Shown piece after piece: positions 1 to 7,786 of a stretch of 64,000 nucleotides of DNA. The DNA comes from Candidatus Gastranaerophilales bacterium. Its GTDB lineage: Bacteria; Cyanobacteriota; Vampirovibrionia; Gastranaerophilales; Gastranaerophilaceae. Position 1 is the stretch's first letter, and each line of letters begins with the position of its first letter. The position numbers and the translations under genes are program-made. The stretch covers positions 1-64,000 of the forward strand of contig CALVBW010000009.1 in NCBI GenBank assembly GCA_944325945.1. The letters are read 5' to 3'. A model generated the notes under the pieces. That model was not told the origin of the DNA. It did no database searches and worked only from the letters and a program-made list of their open reading frames with translations.

Positions 1-39
1 AATGAACCTCCTAAAAAATAGAATATTATTTTAGGATTA

Positions 40-65
40 AGGGACAGTTTTTCTGTCCCTTTTTT
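40..65 (+). terminator. Rho-independent terminator
   Basis: The arms AGGGACAG and CTGTCCCT enclose a five-T loop and are followed by a run of T. It ends transcription of a gene lying to the left of the window. The next gene starts immediately after it. Confidence 0.85.
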
Positions 66-389
66 ATGTATAATGAAAATATGAAAAAAGATTCTAAAAA
101 AGATATGAACAACAAAAAATCAGAAAATCCGAATCATAAACATGAAATACCTCGTTTAAACAGGGCAATAGGTCAGTTGGAAGGTATCAAAAAAATGATT
201 GAAGAACAACGATATTGTCCTGATATTATTGTACAACTCAAGGCTGTGCGTTCTGCAATTAAGCATGTTGAAAGTAATATTTTGAAAACACATCTTGAAG
301 AATGTGTTGCTAAGTCTTTTTCTGATTCTGAAATCGCTAAAGAAAAAATTATGGAAATTAAAACCCTGCTTGATAAAATGCAGGGCTAA
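66..389 (+). CDS. CsoR/FrmR-family metal-sensing repressor (DUF156)
   Basis: Small all-helical DNA-binding repressor of the CsoR/RcnR/FrmR family, which releases operators on binding Cu(I), Ni or formaldehyde. The core starts near residue 27 with the conserved RLNRAIGQLEGIKKMIEE segment. The Cys-His-Cys set typical of CsoR copper sensors is present: Cys in RYCPDII, and His and Cys in KTHLEECV. The length of 107 aa is normal for the family once the Lys/Asn-rich N-terminal tail is discounted. In-frame ATGs at 81 and 105 are equally possible starts, because none has a clear Shine-Dalgarno sequence. No copper ATPase or chaperone gene is adjacent, so the ligand is inferred only from the Cys-His-Cys pattern. 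Confidence 0.85.
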   Translation: MYNENMKKDSKKDMNNKKSENPNHKHEIPRLNRAIGQLEGIKKMIEEQRYCPDIIVQLKAVRSAIKHVESNILKTHLEECVAKSFSDSEIAKEKIMEIKTLLDKMQG

Positions 390-439
390 TGAAGAATTTA
401 GATTAAAAACAAGAAATAGACTGTAGAAAATTTAAAGAA

Positions 440-610
440 CAAGTTGCCCAAAAAAATCAAACCATGTGGAACAAGAAATCAAACCATGTGTTCTTTTACA
501 CGTGAGGCGGCAGAGGGCGGAGGCTTGACGACAAAATGCCAACGGCATTGACGGCGTCAACCGTAGACCCGTTTATCGCCGCCGAGCAAGACAATCCCAC
601 CTCCTCCTAA
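440..610. other. GC-rich structured intergenic island with 15-bp direct repeats
   Basis: Within an AT-rich intergenic region (390-830) there is a markedly GC-rich stretch. Two copies of AAATCAAACCATGTG lie at 454-468 and 476-490. Nested stems follow: TTGACG pairs with CGTCAA and encloses AATGCC-AAC-GGCATT, and GGCGGC/GCCGCC and GGAGG/CCTCC segments can also pair. It ends at the terminator at 612-649. It could be an untranslated RNA, a recombination-associated site or the decayed 3' end of a GC-richer gene; one plus-strand frame stays open from about 500 to 609. No known RNA family is recognised. Confidence 0.4.
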
Positions 611-611
611 T

Positions 612-649
612 AAAAACGGGCTGACTTATGTCAGACCCGTTTTTATTTT
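612..649 (+). terminator. Rho-independent terminator
   Basis: The stem AAAACGGG-CTGAC closes on GTCAG-A-CCCGTTTT with a TTAT loop and is followed by TTTTT. It marks the end of a transcript running through the GC-rich island, upstream of the recombinase gene. Confidence 0.8.
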
Positions 650-830
650 GTATGGTGAGGATGAGATTCAACTTTTTAGTGGGTCGCGCGGGCGGGCAGA
701 GGCTGGAGTATTGTTTGAAAAGTATTCAATTAAAATTTTAATAAATTTTATCTTGATTTATAGTTCTTCTAAATTTTTTCAGGATTTTTATTATTTTATA
801 ACATTCAAAAGAAGCAGAAAGGAGAAAAAT

Positions 831-1373
831 ATGAATGTTGTAGAACCTATCAGAAAGAAAAAAGATCTTGAAAAAATTGAAAGTATTTTAAAAGAACAAA
901 GTTTGCGTGATTTATTGATTTTTACCGTCGGAATTAATTGCGGTTTAAGAATTTCAGATATATTAAATCTGAACGTAGGAGATGTTAGTAATAAAGATTA
1001 TATTAGTATTGTTGAAAAAAAGACCGGTAAATATAAAAGATTCCCGATTAATTCAAAGTTAAAACCTATGTTTGAAAAATTTACTCAGGGGCGAAATCCT
1101 GAAGAGCCGCTATTTTTGTCAATATTCCATAACAGAATGGAGAGGACGCAATGTTACAGAATAGTGAAAAATGCCTGCCAAAAAGCAGGTATTAATTATA
1201 AAACCGGTACTCATACTCTTCGAAAAACTTTTGGTTATCATCATTATCAGAAGTTCAAGGATGTTGCTGTGTTACAGAAAATTTTTAATCATTATTCGCC
1301 TTATGTTACTCTTCAATATATAGGGATAAATCAAGATATTATTGATGCAAGTTATAATAATTTTGTTTTATAA
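831..1373 (+). CDS. Small tyrosine recombinase (FimB/integrase-like), intact active site
   Basis: DNA invertase/integrase of the tyrosine recombinase family, 180 aa, containing only the catalytic domain (as in FimB/FimE) and no N-terminal core-binding domain. All catalytic positions are visible: Arg I in CGLRISDIL, Lys in the EKKTGKYKR hairpin, HxxR in HTLRKTF, His III in FNHYS and nucleophile Tyr in LQYIG. The start at 831 is chosen because of GGAG at 821-824; the open frame continues upstream to 648, but that part looks noncoding. It lies 18 bp before the left inverted repeat of a switch-like segment, which suggests that this is the enzyme that inverts it. Confidence 0.85.
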   Translation: MNVVEPIRKKKDLEKIESILKEQSLRDLLIFTVGINCGLRISDILNLNVGDVSNKDYISIVEKKTGKYKRFPINSKLKPMFEKFTQGRNPEEPLFLSIFHNRMERTQCYRIVKNACQKAGINYKTGTHTLRKTFGYHHYQKFKDVAVLQKIFNHYSPYVTLQYIGINQDIIDASYNNFVL

Positions 1374-1391
1374 ATCAATCTTTAAAAGTCT

Positions 1392-1414
1392 ACATAATTG
1401 TACTTATGTTGAAT
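1392..1414 (+). repeat. Left 23-bp inverted repeat (recombination site)
   Basis: Perfect inverted copy of 1518-1540. Each repeat is itself a tyrosine-recombinase-like core: arms ACATAA and TTATGT flank a 6-bp centre (TTGTAC here, GTACAA in the partner). The oppositely oriented centres predict inversion rather than deletion. Confidence 0.85.
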
Positions 1415-1517
1415 CTTTTGGATAATCAGGTATCTGGCTTAATTTTAACATAAATATAATTTTTTGTTTATAGTGATTTTTAATATTAAGTTTTATAAAT
1501 GTTAGTCTATATCATTA

Positions 1518-1540
1518 ATTCAACATAAGTACAATTATGT
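1518..1540 (-). repeat. Right 23-bp inverted repeat (recombination site)
   Basis: Exact reverse complement of 1392-1414 with crossover centre GTACAA. The ATG at 1537 of the following open frame lies inside this repeat, so it would be retained after inversion. Confidence 0.85.
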
Positions 1541-1584
1541 TGCAGGTTTTTGCTTATCACCGACAATTTTTAGGAAGAATAGTA

Positions 1585-2115
1585 GTGGGAATCAGTTCGC
1601 CAATTAAGAATATTGAAGAAATTAATCTTATAAAGGATTTGTACAAACGAAAAAATCAACTTGGTGATCTTTTAATGTTTACGCTGGCGATTAATACAGG
1701 TATTGATTTAATTGATTTATTGAATTTAAAAGTAAAAGACGTAAAAGATAAATTATATTTGAGTATTGGAAAAGATAAATCTGTTCCGCTTAATGATGAA
1801 ATTTTAGAATTAATAAAAGAAGTTACAAAAGGACGTAAGGCAAATGATTATTTATTTTTAAATTCCAACAGACAAAAGCTGCATAGGGTATCAGTATTTT
1901 ATGCATTTAAAAATATATGTTCGGAATTGGGTTTAGGCGATAAATATTCAGTTTCATCCTGGCGAAAGACATTTGCGTATCAATATTATAAGAAATACAA
2001 GGATTTGTCATATTTACTGTGGCTTTTTAATCAGACAAATATAAAAATGGCATTAAAATTTATTGACGAAGACGAAAATATGAATTTGCGTTTTAGAGAA
2101 GGGGTCGGTTTGTAG
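1585..2115 (+). CDS. Catalytically degenerate tyrosine recombinase paralogue
   Basis: Homologous along its length to the recombinase at 831-1373 (for example DLLMFTLAIN versus DLLIFTVGIN, and WRKTFAYQYYKKYKD versus LRKTFGYHHYQKFKD). The active-site residues are lost: Arg I is Asp (NTGIDLID), HxxR is SxxR (SSWRKTF), His III is Gln (FNQTN), and the nucleophile Tyr is Phe (LKFID). GTG at 1585 is chosen because TAGGAAG lies 7 nt upstream and the N-terminus then aligns with the paralogue. The frame is also open from ATG 1537, inside the right inverted repeat, but with no ribosome site. The gap to the first glycan gene is 6 bp, so they are probably co-transcribed. A DNA-binding regulator of the switch or operon is a reasonable guess; strand exchange is not expected. 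Confidence 0.7.
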   Translation: MGISSPIKNIEEINLIKDLYKRKNQLGDLLMFTLAINTGIDLIDLLNLKVKDVKDKLYLSIGKDKSVPLNDEILELIKEVTKGRKANDYLFLNSNRQKLHRVSVFYAFKNICSELGLGDKYSVSSWRKTFAYQYYKKYKDLSYLLWLFNQTNIKMALKFIDEDENMNLRFREGVGL

Positions 2116-2121
2116 GTATTA

Positions 2122-3396
2122 ATGAATAGAGATATTGCTGTAAAAGAGTATAAGCTGTTTTTTGTCCCTGTTTTTAAAATAAAGGATTTTTTAAAGCTGC
2201 AAAAGATCTATTTGTTTGGCGTACCGGTTGCCGAAATTTGTAATTCTTCGGATTACAAAAGAAAAAAGATTAAAATTTGTGGAATTAGTATTACACGTAA
2301 GACAAAAGATTGGCTTAAAAAAGCTAATGAGGAAAATTTAAGACTTAATGAAGTTAATTTAGGTTATCAAGTTCCTGCAGGCGGAAAGAGTATTTTATAC
2401 GTTGCCTCAAATTATGTTGATTTTGGCGGTATAGAGACAAGAATTTTTCAGTATGCAAACCAGCTGCAGGCGTTGGGATGGAATGTTTATATTTTGAGCG
2501 AAAATAATGTGAATAAGAAGCTTAATGAATTTGTTAATTTTAATTTGATTTTTGACGGCGATAATTTGGATAAATGTTTAAATGAAATTATTGACAGATA
2601 TAAAATTGATGTTGTTGAATTTCAGTTTAAACATCCAAAGATATTGAAGAATTTGGATATAGCGAGATTAAAAACAAAAGCAAGAGTCGGATGTGTAATT
2701 CATAATCTCGGGATAAAAGATATAAATTCCATAAATAAGTTTGACTATAAGATTATGGTCAGCAGGTATATGTATGAGAATTATTATATAGGGATTAAAG
2801 ATGCTGTTGTAATCCAAAATTGTATTAATCCGGATACGAATTTACCTGTATGGCAATATAAAAATCAGGAAACGGCACTTATGATATCCAGAATTAATAT
2901 GGATAAGATAAAATCTATTGAATGTTTTATAAAGTATTGCCGGAAGAATGGTTATGATTTCAAAATAGCAGGTGAAGAGCCGGACGGATACAATTTAAAA
3001 AATGAATTAATTACAAAATATAATTTATCGGAGGAACATTTTATAGGTCCTGTCAAAACGGTTGAATATTTAAGTGAGCATATGAACGAAATTTTGTTTG
3101 TAGGCGGGGTAGGGCTTGTAATCCTGGAGGCGGCATACCTGAATTATCCGTGTCTGGTTTGTTCTGATTACAGGAGTGAAAATTATTCATTTGTCACAAA
3201 TTCCAATGCGGAGTTGTTTGACAATTTTACGATAAGGAAAGAGTCGTTGGTATCTCAACAGAAGAAAAAAGAAAGTTATTTGGATTTAAGCCGGATTGAA
3301 GAGTATGAATTGCGGAATTATATCTCCCAAAACCGGAATTTGAAAACAAATGTTGGAAAATATATAGAAGTTATCAGGGGTGGTTATGCTGGATAA
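2122..3396 (+). CDS. Glycosyltransferase, GT4-like
   Basis: Predicted cytoplasmic glycosyltransferase for a surface glycan, 424 aa. Residues 90-110 form a typical GT-B N-terminal start (ILYVASNYVDFGGIETRIFQYANQL, with the conserved Gly-Gly before the acceptor helix). The C-terminal half has the donor-domain pattern (MISRINMDKIKSIE, then VGGVGLVILEAAYLNYPCLV, equivalent to the E-x7-E region). The first 60 residues carry two short strands, KIYLFGVPV and KIKICGISI, resembling the GIKI tag found throughout this operon. First enzyme gene of the operon; its 3' end overlaps the next gene. Confidence 0.75.
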   Translation: MNRDIAVKEYKLFFVPVFKIKDFLKLQKIYLFGVPVAEICNSSDYKRKKIKICGISITRKTKDWLKKANEENLRLNEVNLGYQVPAGGKSILYVASNYVDFGGIETRIFQYANQLQALGWNVYILSENNVNKKLNEFVNFNLIFDGDNLDKCLNEIIDRYKIDVVEFQFKHPKILKNLDIARLKTKARVGCVIHNLGIKDINSINKFDYKIMVSRYMYENYYIGIKDAVVIQNCINPDTNLPVWQYKNQETALMISRINMDKIKSIECFIKYCRKNGYDFKIAGEEPDGYNLKNELITKYNLSEEHFIGPVKTVEYLSEHMNEILFVGGVGLVILEAAYLNYPCLVCSDYRSENYSFVTNSNAELFDNFTIRKESLVSQQKKKESYLDLSRIEEYELRNYISQNRNLKTNVGKYIEVIRGGYAG

Positions 3397-4432
3397 ATTA
3401 TTTTCGATAAAAGAAGCAGGTTTATATTATGAAATTAAATTTTTAGGGATAAAAATAAAATTTAAAAGTCTAAAACTTGCATATAAACAAATAAAAGAAT
3501 TAAAAAAGCGCCAATTATCTTTGAGGAGCAGTGAATTATTCTGGCTTGGAGAAGAAAAATATTCAATTAACGAAAGAATATGGTATTTATCACAAGAGTT
3601 TTATGAAACCGTTGGATATTATCCGAATATTAAAAATCCAAAGAGTTTTAATGAAAAATTGCACTGGTTAAAATTAAATTATTATAATCCTGCGGAAAGT
3701 GTTTGTATAGATAAATATTCAGCAAAAATTTATATTAATAAAATTCTCGGGGAAGGTCATACAGTACCTTTATTGGGTGTATATACAGATGTTAATGATA
3801 TTGATTTTAAATCTTTGCCGGAAAAATTTGTAATTAAATCAGTATTTGACGGCGGCGGTTTGGGAATGCGTGTTGTTGAAAACAACAATAAGCTTGATAT
3901 AGATAAATTAAAATACGATTTAAACAATATGATGCAAAAGTGGCATAGTTTGTATTATAGATTTTTATCAAGAGGTTATAAAAACATAGAGCCTCGGCTT
4001 ATTATAGAGGAATATTTACCTATTCGTGAGGGTAAAGCAATTGAGTATAAAATGTTTTGCTTTAACGGGGAAATGAAATTTTGTTTAATAGAGTGTGATT
4101 ATTTCGGCAAACATCCGAAAAGAGCGGTTTATGATGCTAAATTTAACGAAATGCCGTTTTCTATAGGCAATATAAAAAGAACTACTATTAAGCAAAAACC
4201 TGCAACATACGATAAGATGGTTGAATGGGCAGAAATATTATCAAAAGATTTTTTGCATGTAAGAGTTGATTTTTATGATGTAAACGGCAAAATTTATGTT
4301 GGCGAGATGTCATTTAGTTCGGCATCAGGATTTGGTATTTTTCATCCGAGGGAATGGGATTACAAGATAGGCGAATGGCTTGATCTGGACAGATTGCCAG
4401 AGGAATATATAACTAAAAGAAAGGGCGGGTAA
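3386..4432 (+). CDS. TupA-like ATP-grasp protein, copy 1
   Basis: Member of the ATPgrasp_TupA family (named after the Bacillus teichuronopeptide protein), thought to ligate amino acids or acidic groups onto cell-surface polymers using ATP. Conserved family features are the NPKSFNEKLHWLK segment near residue 70, DKYSAKIYI, the VIKSVFDGGG nucleotide loop, PRLIIEEYLP, EYKMFCFNGE and VRVDFYDVNGKIYVGEM near the C-terminus. ATG 3386 is chosen because AGGGG precedes it and the N-terminus MLDKLFSI then matches both paralogues; a GTG at 3380 is in frame. The N-terminus carries the tag FLGIKIKFK. Overlaps the preceding glycosyltransferase by 11 bp. Confidence 0.8.
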   Translation: MLDKLFSIKEAGLYYEIKFLGIKIKFKSLKLAYKQIKELKKRQLSLRSSELFWLGEEKYSINERIWYLSQEFYETVGYYPNIKNPKSFNEKLHWLKLNYYNPAESVCIDKYSAKIYINKILGEGHTVPLLGVYTDVNDIDFKSLPEKFVIKSVFDGGGLGMRVVENNNKLDIDKLKYDLNNMMQKWHSLYYRFLSRGYKNIEPRLIIEEYLPIREGKAIEYKMFCFNGEMKFCLIECDYFGKHPKRAVYDAKFNEMPFSIGNIKRTTIKQKPATYDKMVEWAEILSKDFLHVRVDFYDVNGKIYVGEMSFSSASGFGIFHPREWDYKIGEWLDLDRLPEEYITKRKGG

Positions 4433-5491
4433 ATGTTAGATAAATTGTTTTCAATAAAAAATGAAAAAAGTCACAAGATAGTCCGGATGCTCGGGATTAA
4501 ATTTAAATTTTTGAGCAAAAAATTATTATACAAACAGTTAAAAAGAATTCCTATTTACGGCGAATTTTCTATGCTGAATTTGTATCTTATGGATAAATGT
4601 AATGCCTTAACCGTCGATACTAAAAGAAGAATTTTGACACAGAAATTTTATGAAGCTACAGGAAAATTTCCTGATTTTAAAAATCCTAAGAGCTTAAATG
4701 AAAAATTAAACTGGCTAAAAATATATTACAATGATCCGTTAGAAAAACGCTGTGTGGATAAGTGTGAATTTAAAAAATATATAGAGGAAAAATTAGGTTC
4801 TGAATATGTTATACCAACAATAGGGGTTTATGAAAATATTGAAGATATAGATTTTGACAAGCTGCCCGCAAGTTTTGTTATGAAATCAACAATCTGGGGC
4901 AGCGGTACGGGTGTTGAAGTCATAAAAGATAAAAAAAGAATTAACTGGGATTATTTAAGATACAGGTTTACCAGATTTTTACAAAGTTGGAGAACTGTCT
5001 ATTATGCGACGCTTCCGTCAACTTATGAAGGTTTAAAGCCACGGATTATAATTGAAGAATATATGCCAATCAGGGAAGGCAAGGCATTAGAATATAAAAT
5101 GTTTTGTTTTCACGGAGAAGTGAAATTTTGTCTGGTGGAATGTGATTATTTTGGTATAAGACCTAAAAGAGCATTTTATGATAAAGATTTTAACGAAATG
5201 CCGTTTAAAATAGGAACGATGCCCAAAACAACATTACCTGAAAAACCTGCTACTTATGATAAAATGGTTAGTCTTGCAGAAGAACTTTCAAAACCATTCC
5301 CGTTTGTCCGTGTAGATTTTTATGATATTAACGGGAAAATTTATATTGGCGAATTTACGTTTACATCAGGCGGCGGTTTCAGTATATTTACACCGGATGA
5401 ATGGGGTAATAAGATTGGTGAATGGCTGGATTTGAATAAATTAAATCCCGAATATGTGATTAAAGAGAAGGGAGAATTTTATGCTGGATAA
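4433..5491 (+). CDS. TupA-like ATP-grasp protein, copy 2
   Basis: Second of three tandem TupA-type ATP-grasp paralogues, 352 aa, abutting copy 1 (its ATG directly follows the TAA). It shows the same order of motifs: FKNPKSLNEKLNWLK, DKCEFKKYI, FVMKSTIWGSGTG, PRIIIEEYMPIREGKALEYK, KFCLVECDYFG and VRVDFYDINGKIYIGEF. It is closest to copy 1 in its C-terminal half (shared PIREGKA.EYKMFCF and ECDYFG). N-terminal tag MLGIKFKF. Different acceptor or amino-acid specificity from its neighbours is likely but cannot be read from sequence. Confidence 0.8.
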   Translation: MLDKLFSIKNEKSHKIVRMLGIKFKFLSKKLLYKQLKRIPIYGEFSMLNLYLMDKCNALTVDTKRRILTQKFYEATGKFPDFKNPKSLNEKLNWLKIYYNDPLEKRCVDKCEFKKYIEEKLGSEYVIPTIGVYENIEDIDFDKLPASFVMKSTIWGSGTGVEVIKDKKRINWDYLRYRFTRFLQSWRTVYYATLPSTYEGLKPRIIIEEYMPIREGKALEYKMFCFHGEVKFCLVECDYFGIRPKRAFYDKDFNEMPFKIGTMPKTTLPEKPATYDKMVSLAEELSKPFPFVRVDFYDINGKIYIGEFTFTSGGGFSIFTPDEWGNKIGEWLDLNKLNPEYVIKEKGEFYAG

Positions 5492-6569
5492 ATTATTTAA
5501 AATTGAAAAATACAGATATCATTACAAGGTTACTATTTTAGGTATAAAAATTTCTGTAAAAAGTCTTAAATTAAAAATAGAAAAGTTGGAAAAAGATATT
5601 CAGGATTTGGCTCTTGCATCTAAATGGGTAACAAGAGGGAGGTTGTTATTTTATAACAATGCGGATCGTTGGACAACAGAAGAAAAGAAATGGTATTTGC
5701 AGCAGGAATGCTATATAAGATTAGGTTATTATCCGAATTTGCGTAATCCTAAATCTTTTAATGAAAAAATGAACTGGATGAAGTTTAATTATTTTGATCC
5801 GCATCAGGCTATTTGTGTTGATAAATATGAGTTCAAAAAATATATAACAGATAAACTCGGTGCAGAATATGTAATCCCTGTAATAGCCGTTTATGACAGT
5901 GTCGATGATATTAATCTTGATGAGCTTCCTGACAAATTTGTAATTAAAACTACAAATGGTTATGGCGGATTGGCTATTAAAGTTGTAAAAGATAAGAAAA
6001 AGTTTAATTTGGATAAATTTAAATATGAATTTAGTCCTCTTTTGATGGAATGGAAAAATTTGTATTACTATTCTCTTGAAAGAGATTATTTAGAAATTAA
6101 GCCAAGAATTATCATAGAAGAATATAAAGAAGAAGTTGAGGGGCAGTTATACGATTATAAATTTTTCTGTTTTCACGGAGAACCTAAGTTTGTATATGTA
6201 GCAATTGATCATTTTCCCGGAGTTAAATCAAAAATTTCGCTTTTTGATCTTGATTGGAATAAATTACCAGTCGAATATGACGGACATCCGCAAATCCCGG
6301 GGAAATTTAAAAAACCTAAAAATTATGACAAAATGCTTGAATTGAGCAGAGTTCTTGCAAAAGATTTTCCGCTTGTACGTGTGGATTTTTATGAAGTCGG
6401 CGACAGAATTTATGTAGGAGAGCTTACTTTTACATCCGGCGGAGCGTTTAGCAGATTTGTTCCGCGTGAGTGGGATTACAAACTCGGGGAATATCTTGAT
6501 TTAGATAAGCTGCCTAAACAATATGTAAATGTTTTGCCTGAATTTATGCCTAAGGAGAATAGAAAATGA
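5481..6569 (+). CDS. TupA-like ATP-grasp protein, copy 3
   Basis: Third tandem TupA-type ATP-grasp paralogue, 362 aa, starting 11 bp before copy 2 ends, with GGGAG upstream. It is the most divergent copy: the PIREGKALEYK segment is replaced by KEEVEGQLYDYK and ECDYFG by AIDHFPG, so substrate contacts probably differ. It keeps NPKSFNEKMNWMK, VIKTTNGYGG, PRIIIEEY and VRVDFYEVGDRIYVGEL. N-terminal tag ILGIKISVK. Its stop overlaps the ATG of the next gene. Confidence 0.8.
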   Translation: MLDKLFKIEKYRYHYKVTILGIKISVKSLKLKIEKLEKDIQDLALASKWVTRGRLLFYNNADRWTTEEKKWYLQQECYIRLGYYPNLRNPKSFNEKMNWMKFNYFDPHQAICVDKYEFKKYITDKLGAEYVIPVIAVYDSVDDINLDELPDKFVIKTTNGYGGLAIKVVKDKKKFNLDKFKYEFSPLLMEWKNLYYYSLERDYLEIKPRIIIEEYKEEVEGQLYDYKFFCFHGEPKFVYVAIDHFPGVKSKISLFDLDWNKLPVEYDGHPQIPGKFKKPKNYDKMLELSRVLAKDFPLVRVDFYEVGDRIYVGELTFTSGGAFSRFVPREWDYKLGEYLDLDKLPKQYVNVLPEFMPKENRK

Positions 6570-7786
6570 TTACTTTAGAACAACCATATTTAGAAAATAA
6601 CGGTGATTTTACAAGGCTCGTCTGTGATATTCAAGAAGATGAGAAGAAGAAACAGGTATTTTTTGAAGTAGAAAATAAGTGGGCACAATATTTATGTTAT
6701 GAAAGAGCGGATGCTTTTTTAATCGGCATTTTAAATTATGCAATGCGGTTTAAGCATGATATTGTTTGTAAAGCTCCTGTAACTGAGGAACTTTTATACA
6801 ATATTAATGAATATCTTGTCCCTTCGCTTGCAATTAATGATTCAAAATTATACCCTATTAAAATAACAGCACCTGTCGAAGTTGAACCAATGCCTAATGC
6901 CGGCGGAGTCGGAACAGGTGTTTCATGCGGTGTGGATTCTTTCCATTGTATTCATAATCATTACAATTCACAGTATAAAGGTCAAAATCTTACTCATCTG
7001 TGTATTAATTCAGTCGGCTCTTTCCACAGAGGTTATACAAAATACGGCATAGACAGAGCCCGTGATGATGTCAGAAGAAGAGCAAAAGCTGTTGCGGACG
7101 ATTTAGGGCTTCCTCTTATAATATCAAATTCAAATATTAAACAAGAATTTGACATATATTTTGAGCACAGTCATACTTATTATTCTATGTTTGCAGTTTA
7201 TTGTATGCAAAAACTCTGGAAGGTATATTATTATGCAAGTACATATACTTTCGCATATTTTAATCTGAAAAACAGCTCTAAAAAAGACACAGCATATTAT
7301 GAACTGTTGTCGCTTCAGTGTTTTAGTACGCATAATCTGCGTTTGTATTCTGAAGGCTCAACAAAAGACAGACTTGAAAAAACCCGGGCAATAGTAGATG
7401 ACAAGCTTGCTCAAAAATATTTGCACGTATGTTGTACAAAAGGTTACAACTGCGGTACATGTCTAAAATGCCGGAGAACACTTTTGACTCTGGATATTCT
7501 TGGCAAGTTAGATGATTTTCGTGAAAGCTTTGATGTAGATTATTATAAAGCTCACAGAAATGAATATCTTGATTGGCTTTATGAAAACGGCAGAACCGGC
7601 AACATAATGTTGAAACCTATCTATAATGCATTAAAAGATGAATTTAATTTCATGTTCAGGTTTAAATACAGTCTGGCACGCATTATGCATAAGATTTTTG
7701 AGATACAGGATTGCGGAACAAAAGTTAGAATAAGAATATTATTTATAAAAATATCATATAAGAGAAAAAATAAATGCAGAAACTAA
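6566..7786 (+). CDS. PP-loop ATPase-like protein of the glycan operon
   Basis: 406 aa. The segment GVGTGVSCGVDSFHCI (about residue 114) is a variant of the SGGxDS PP-loop of adenine-nucleotide alpha-hydrolases (QueC, GMP synthetase and N-type ATP pyrophosphatases). This suggests ATP-driven adenylation of a substrate. A C-terminal CCTKGYNCGTCLKC cluster could bind zinc. The extreme C-terminus carries a version of the operon tag (VRIRILFIKISYK). Preceded by AAGGAG; its ATGA start overlaps copy 3, and its end overlaps the transporter gene. Exact reaction unknown; acting with the TupA-type ligases on an amino-acylated or modified glycan is an inference from position. Confidence 0.6.
   Translation: MITLEQPYLENNGDFTRLVCDIQEDEKKKQVFFEVENKWAQYLCYERADAFLIGILNYAMRFKHDIVCKAPVTEELLYNINEYLVPSLAINDSKLYPIKITAPVEVEPMPNAGGVGTGVSCGVDSFHCIHNHYNSQYKGQNLTHLCINSVGSFHRGYTKYGIDRARDDVRRRAKAVADDLGLPLIISNSNIKQEFDIYFEHSHTYYSMFAVYCMQKLWKVYYYASTYTFAYFNLKNSSKKDTAYYELLSLQCFSTHNLRLYSEGSTKDRLEKTRAIVDDKLAQKYLHVCCTKGYNCGTCLKCRRTLLTLDILGKLDDFRESFDVDYYKAHRNEYLDWLYENGRTGNIMLKPIYNALKDEFNFMFRFKYSLARIMHKIFEIQDCGTKVRIRILFIKISYKRKNKCRN

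Larger units (their letters stand above)
1392..1540. promoter_or_regulatory. Invertible promoter segment (predicted phase switch)
   Basis: 103 bp of AT-rich DNA (1415-1517) are enclosed by perfect 23-bp inverted repeats, between an active recombinase gene and a recombinase-paralogue/glycan operon. Candidate promoters face both ways. On the minus strand, TAAACA (1465-1470) is separated by 17 bp from TAAAAT (1442-1447), with an extended TG. On the plus strand there is TATAAT at 1455-1460 without a clear -35, and TAGTGA-17-TATAAA at 1471-1499. The best one faces the recombinase in this orientation, so the operon may be drawn here in its OFF state. Promoter strength is inferred and is weak evidence in such AT-rich DNA; the repeats are seen directly. 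Confidence 0.75.

Noticed and set aside
648-830. Upstream extension of the first recombinase frame
   Set aside because: No ribosome site at 648, low-complexity content, and the paralogue aligns only from 831; GGAG at 821 fits the later start.
440-2115. Prophage or integron left end
   Set aside because: No phage structural genes, attC array or tRNA attachment site; the recombinase is of the small invertase type beside inverted repeats.
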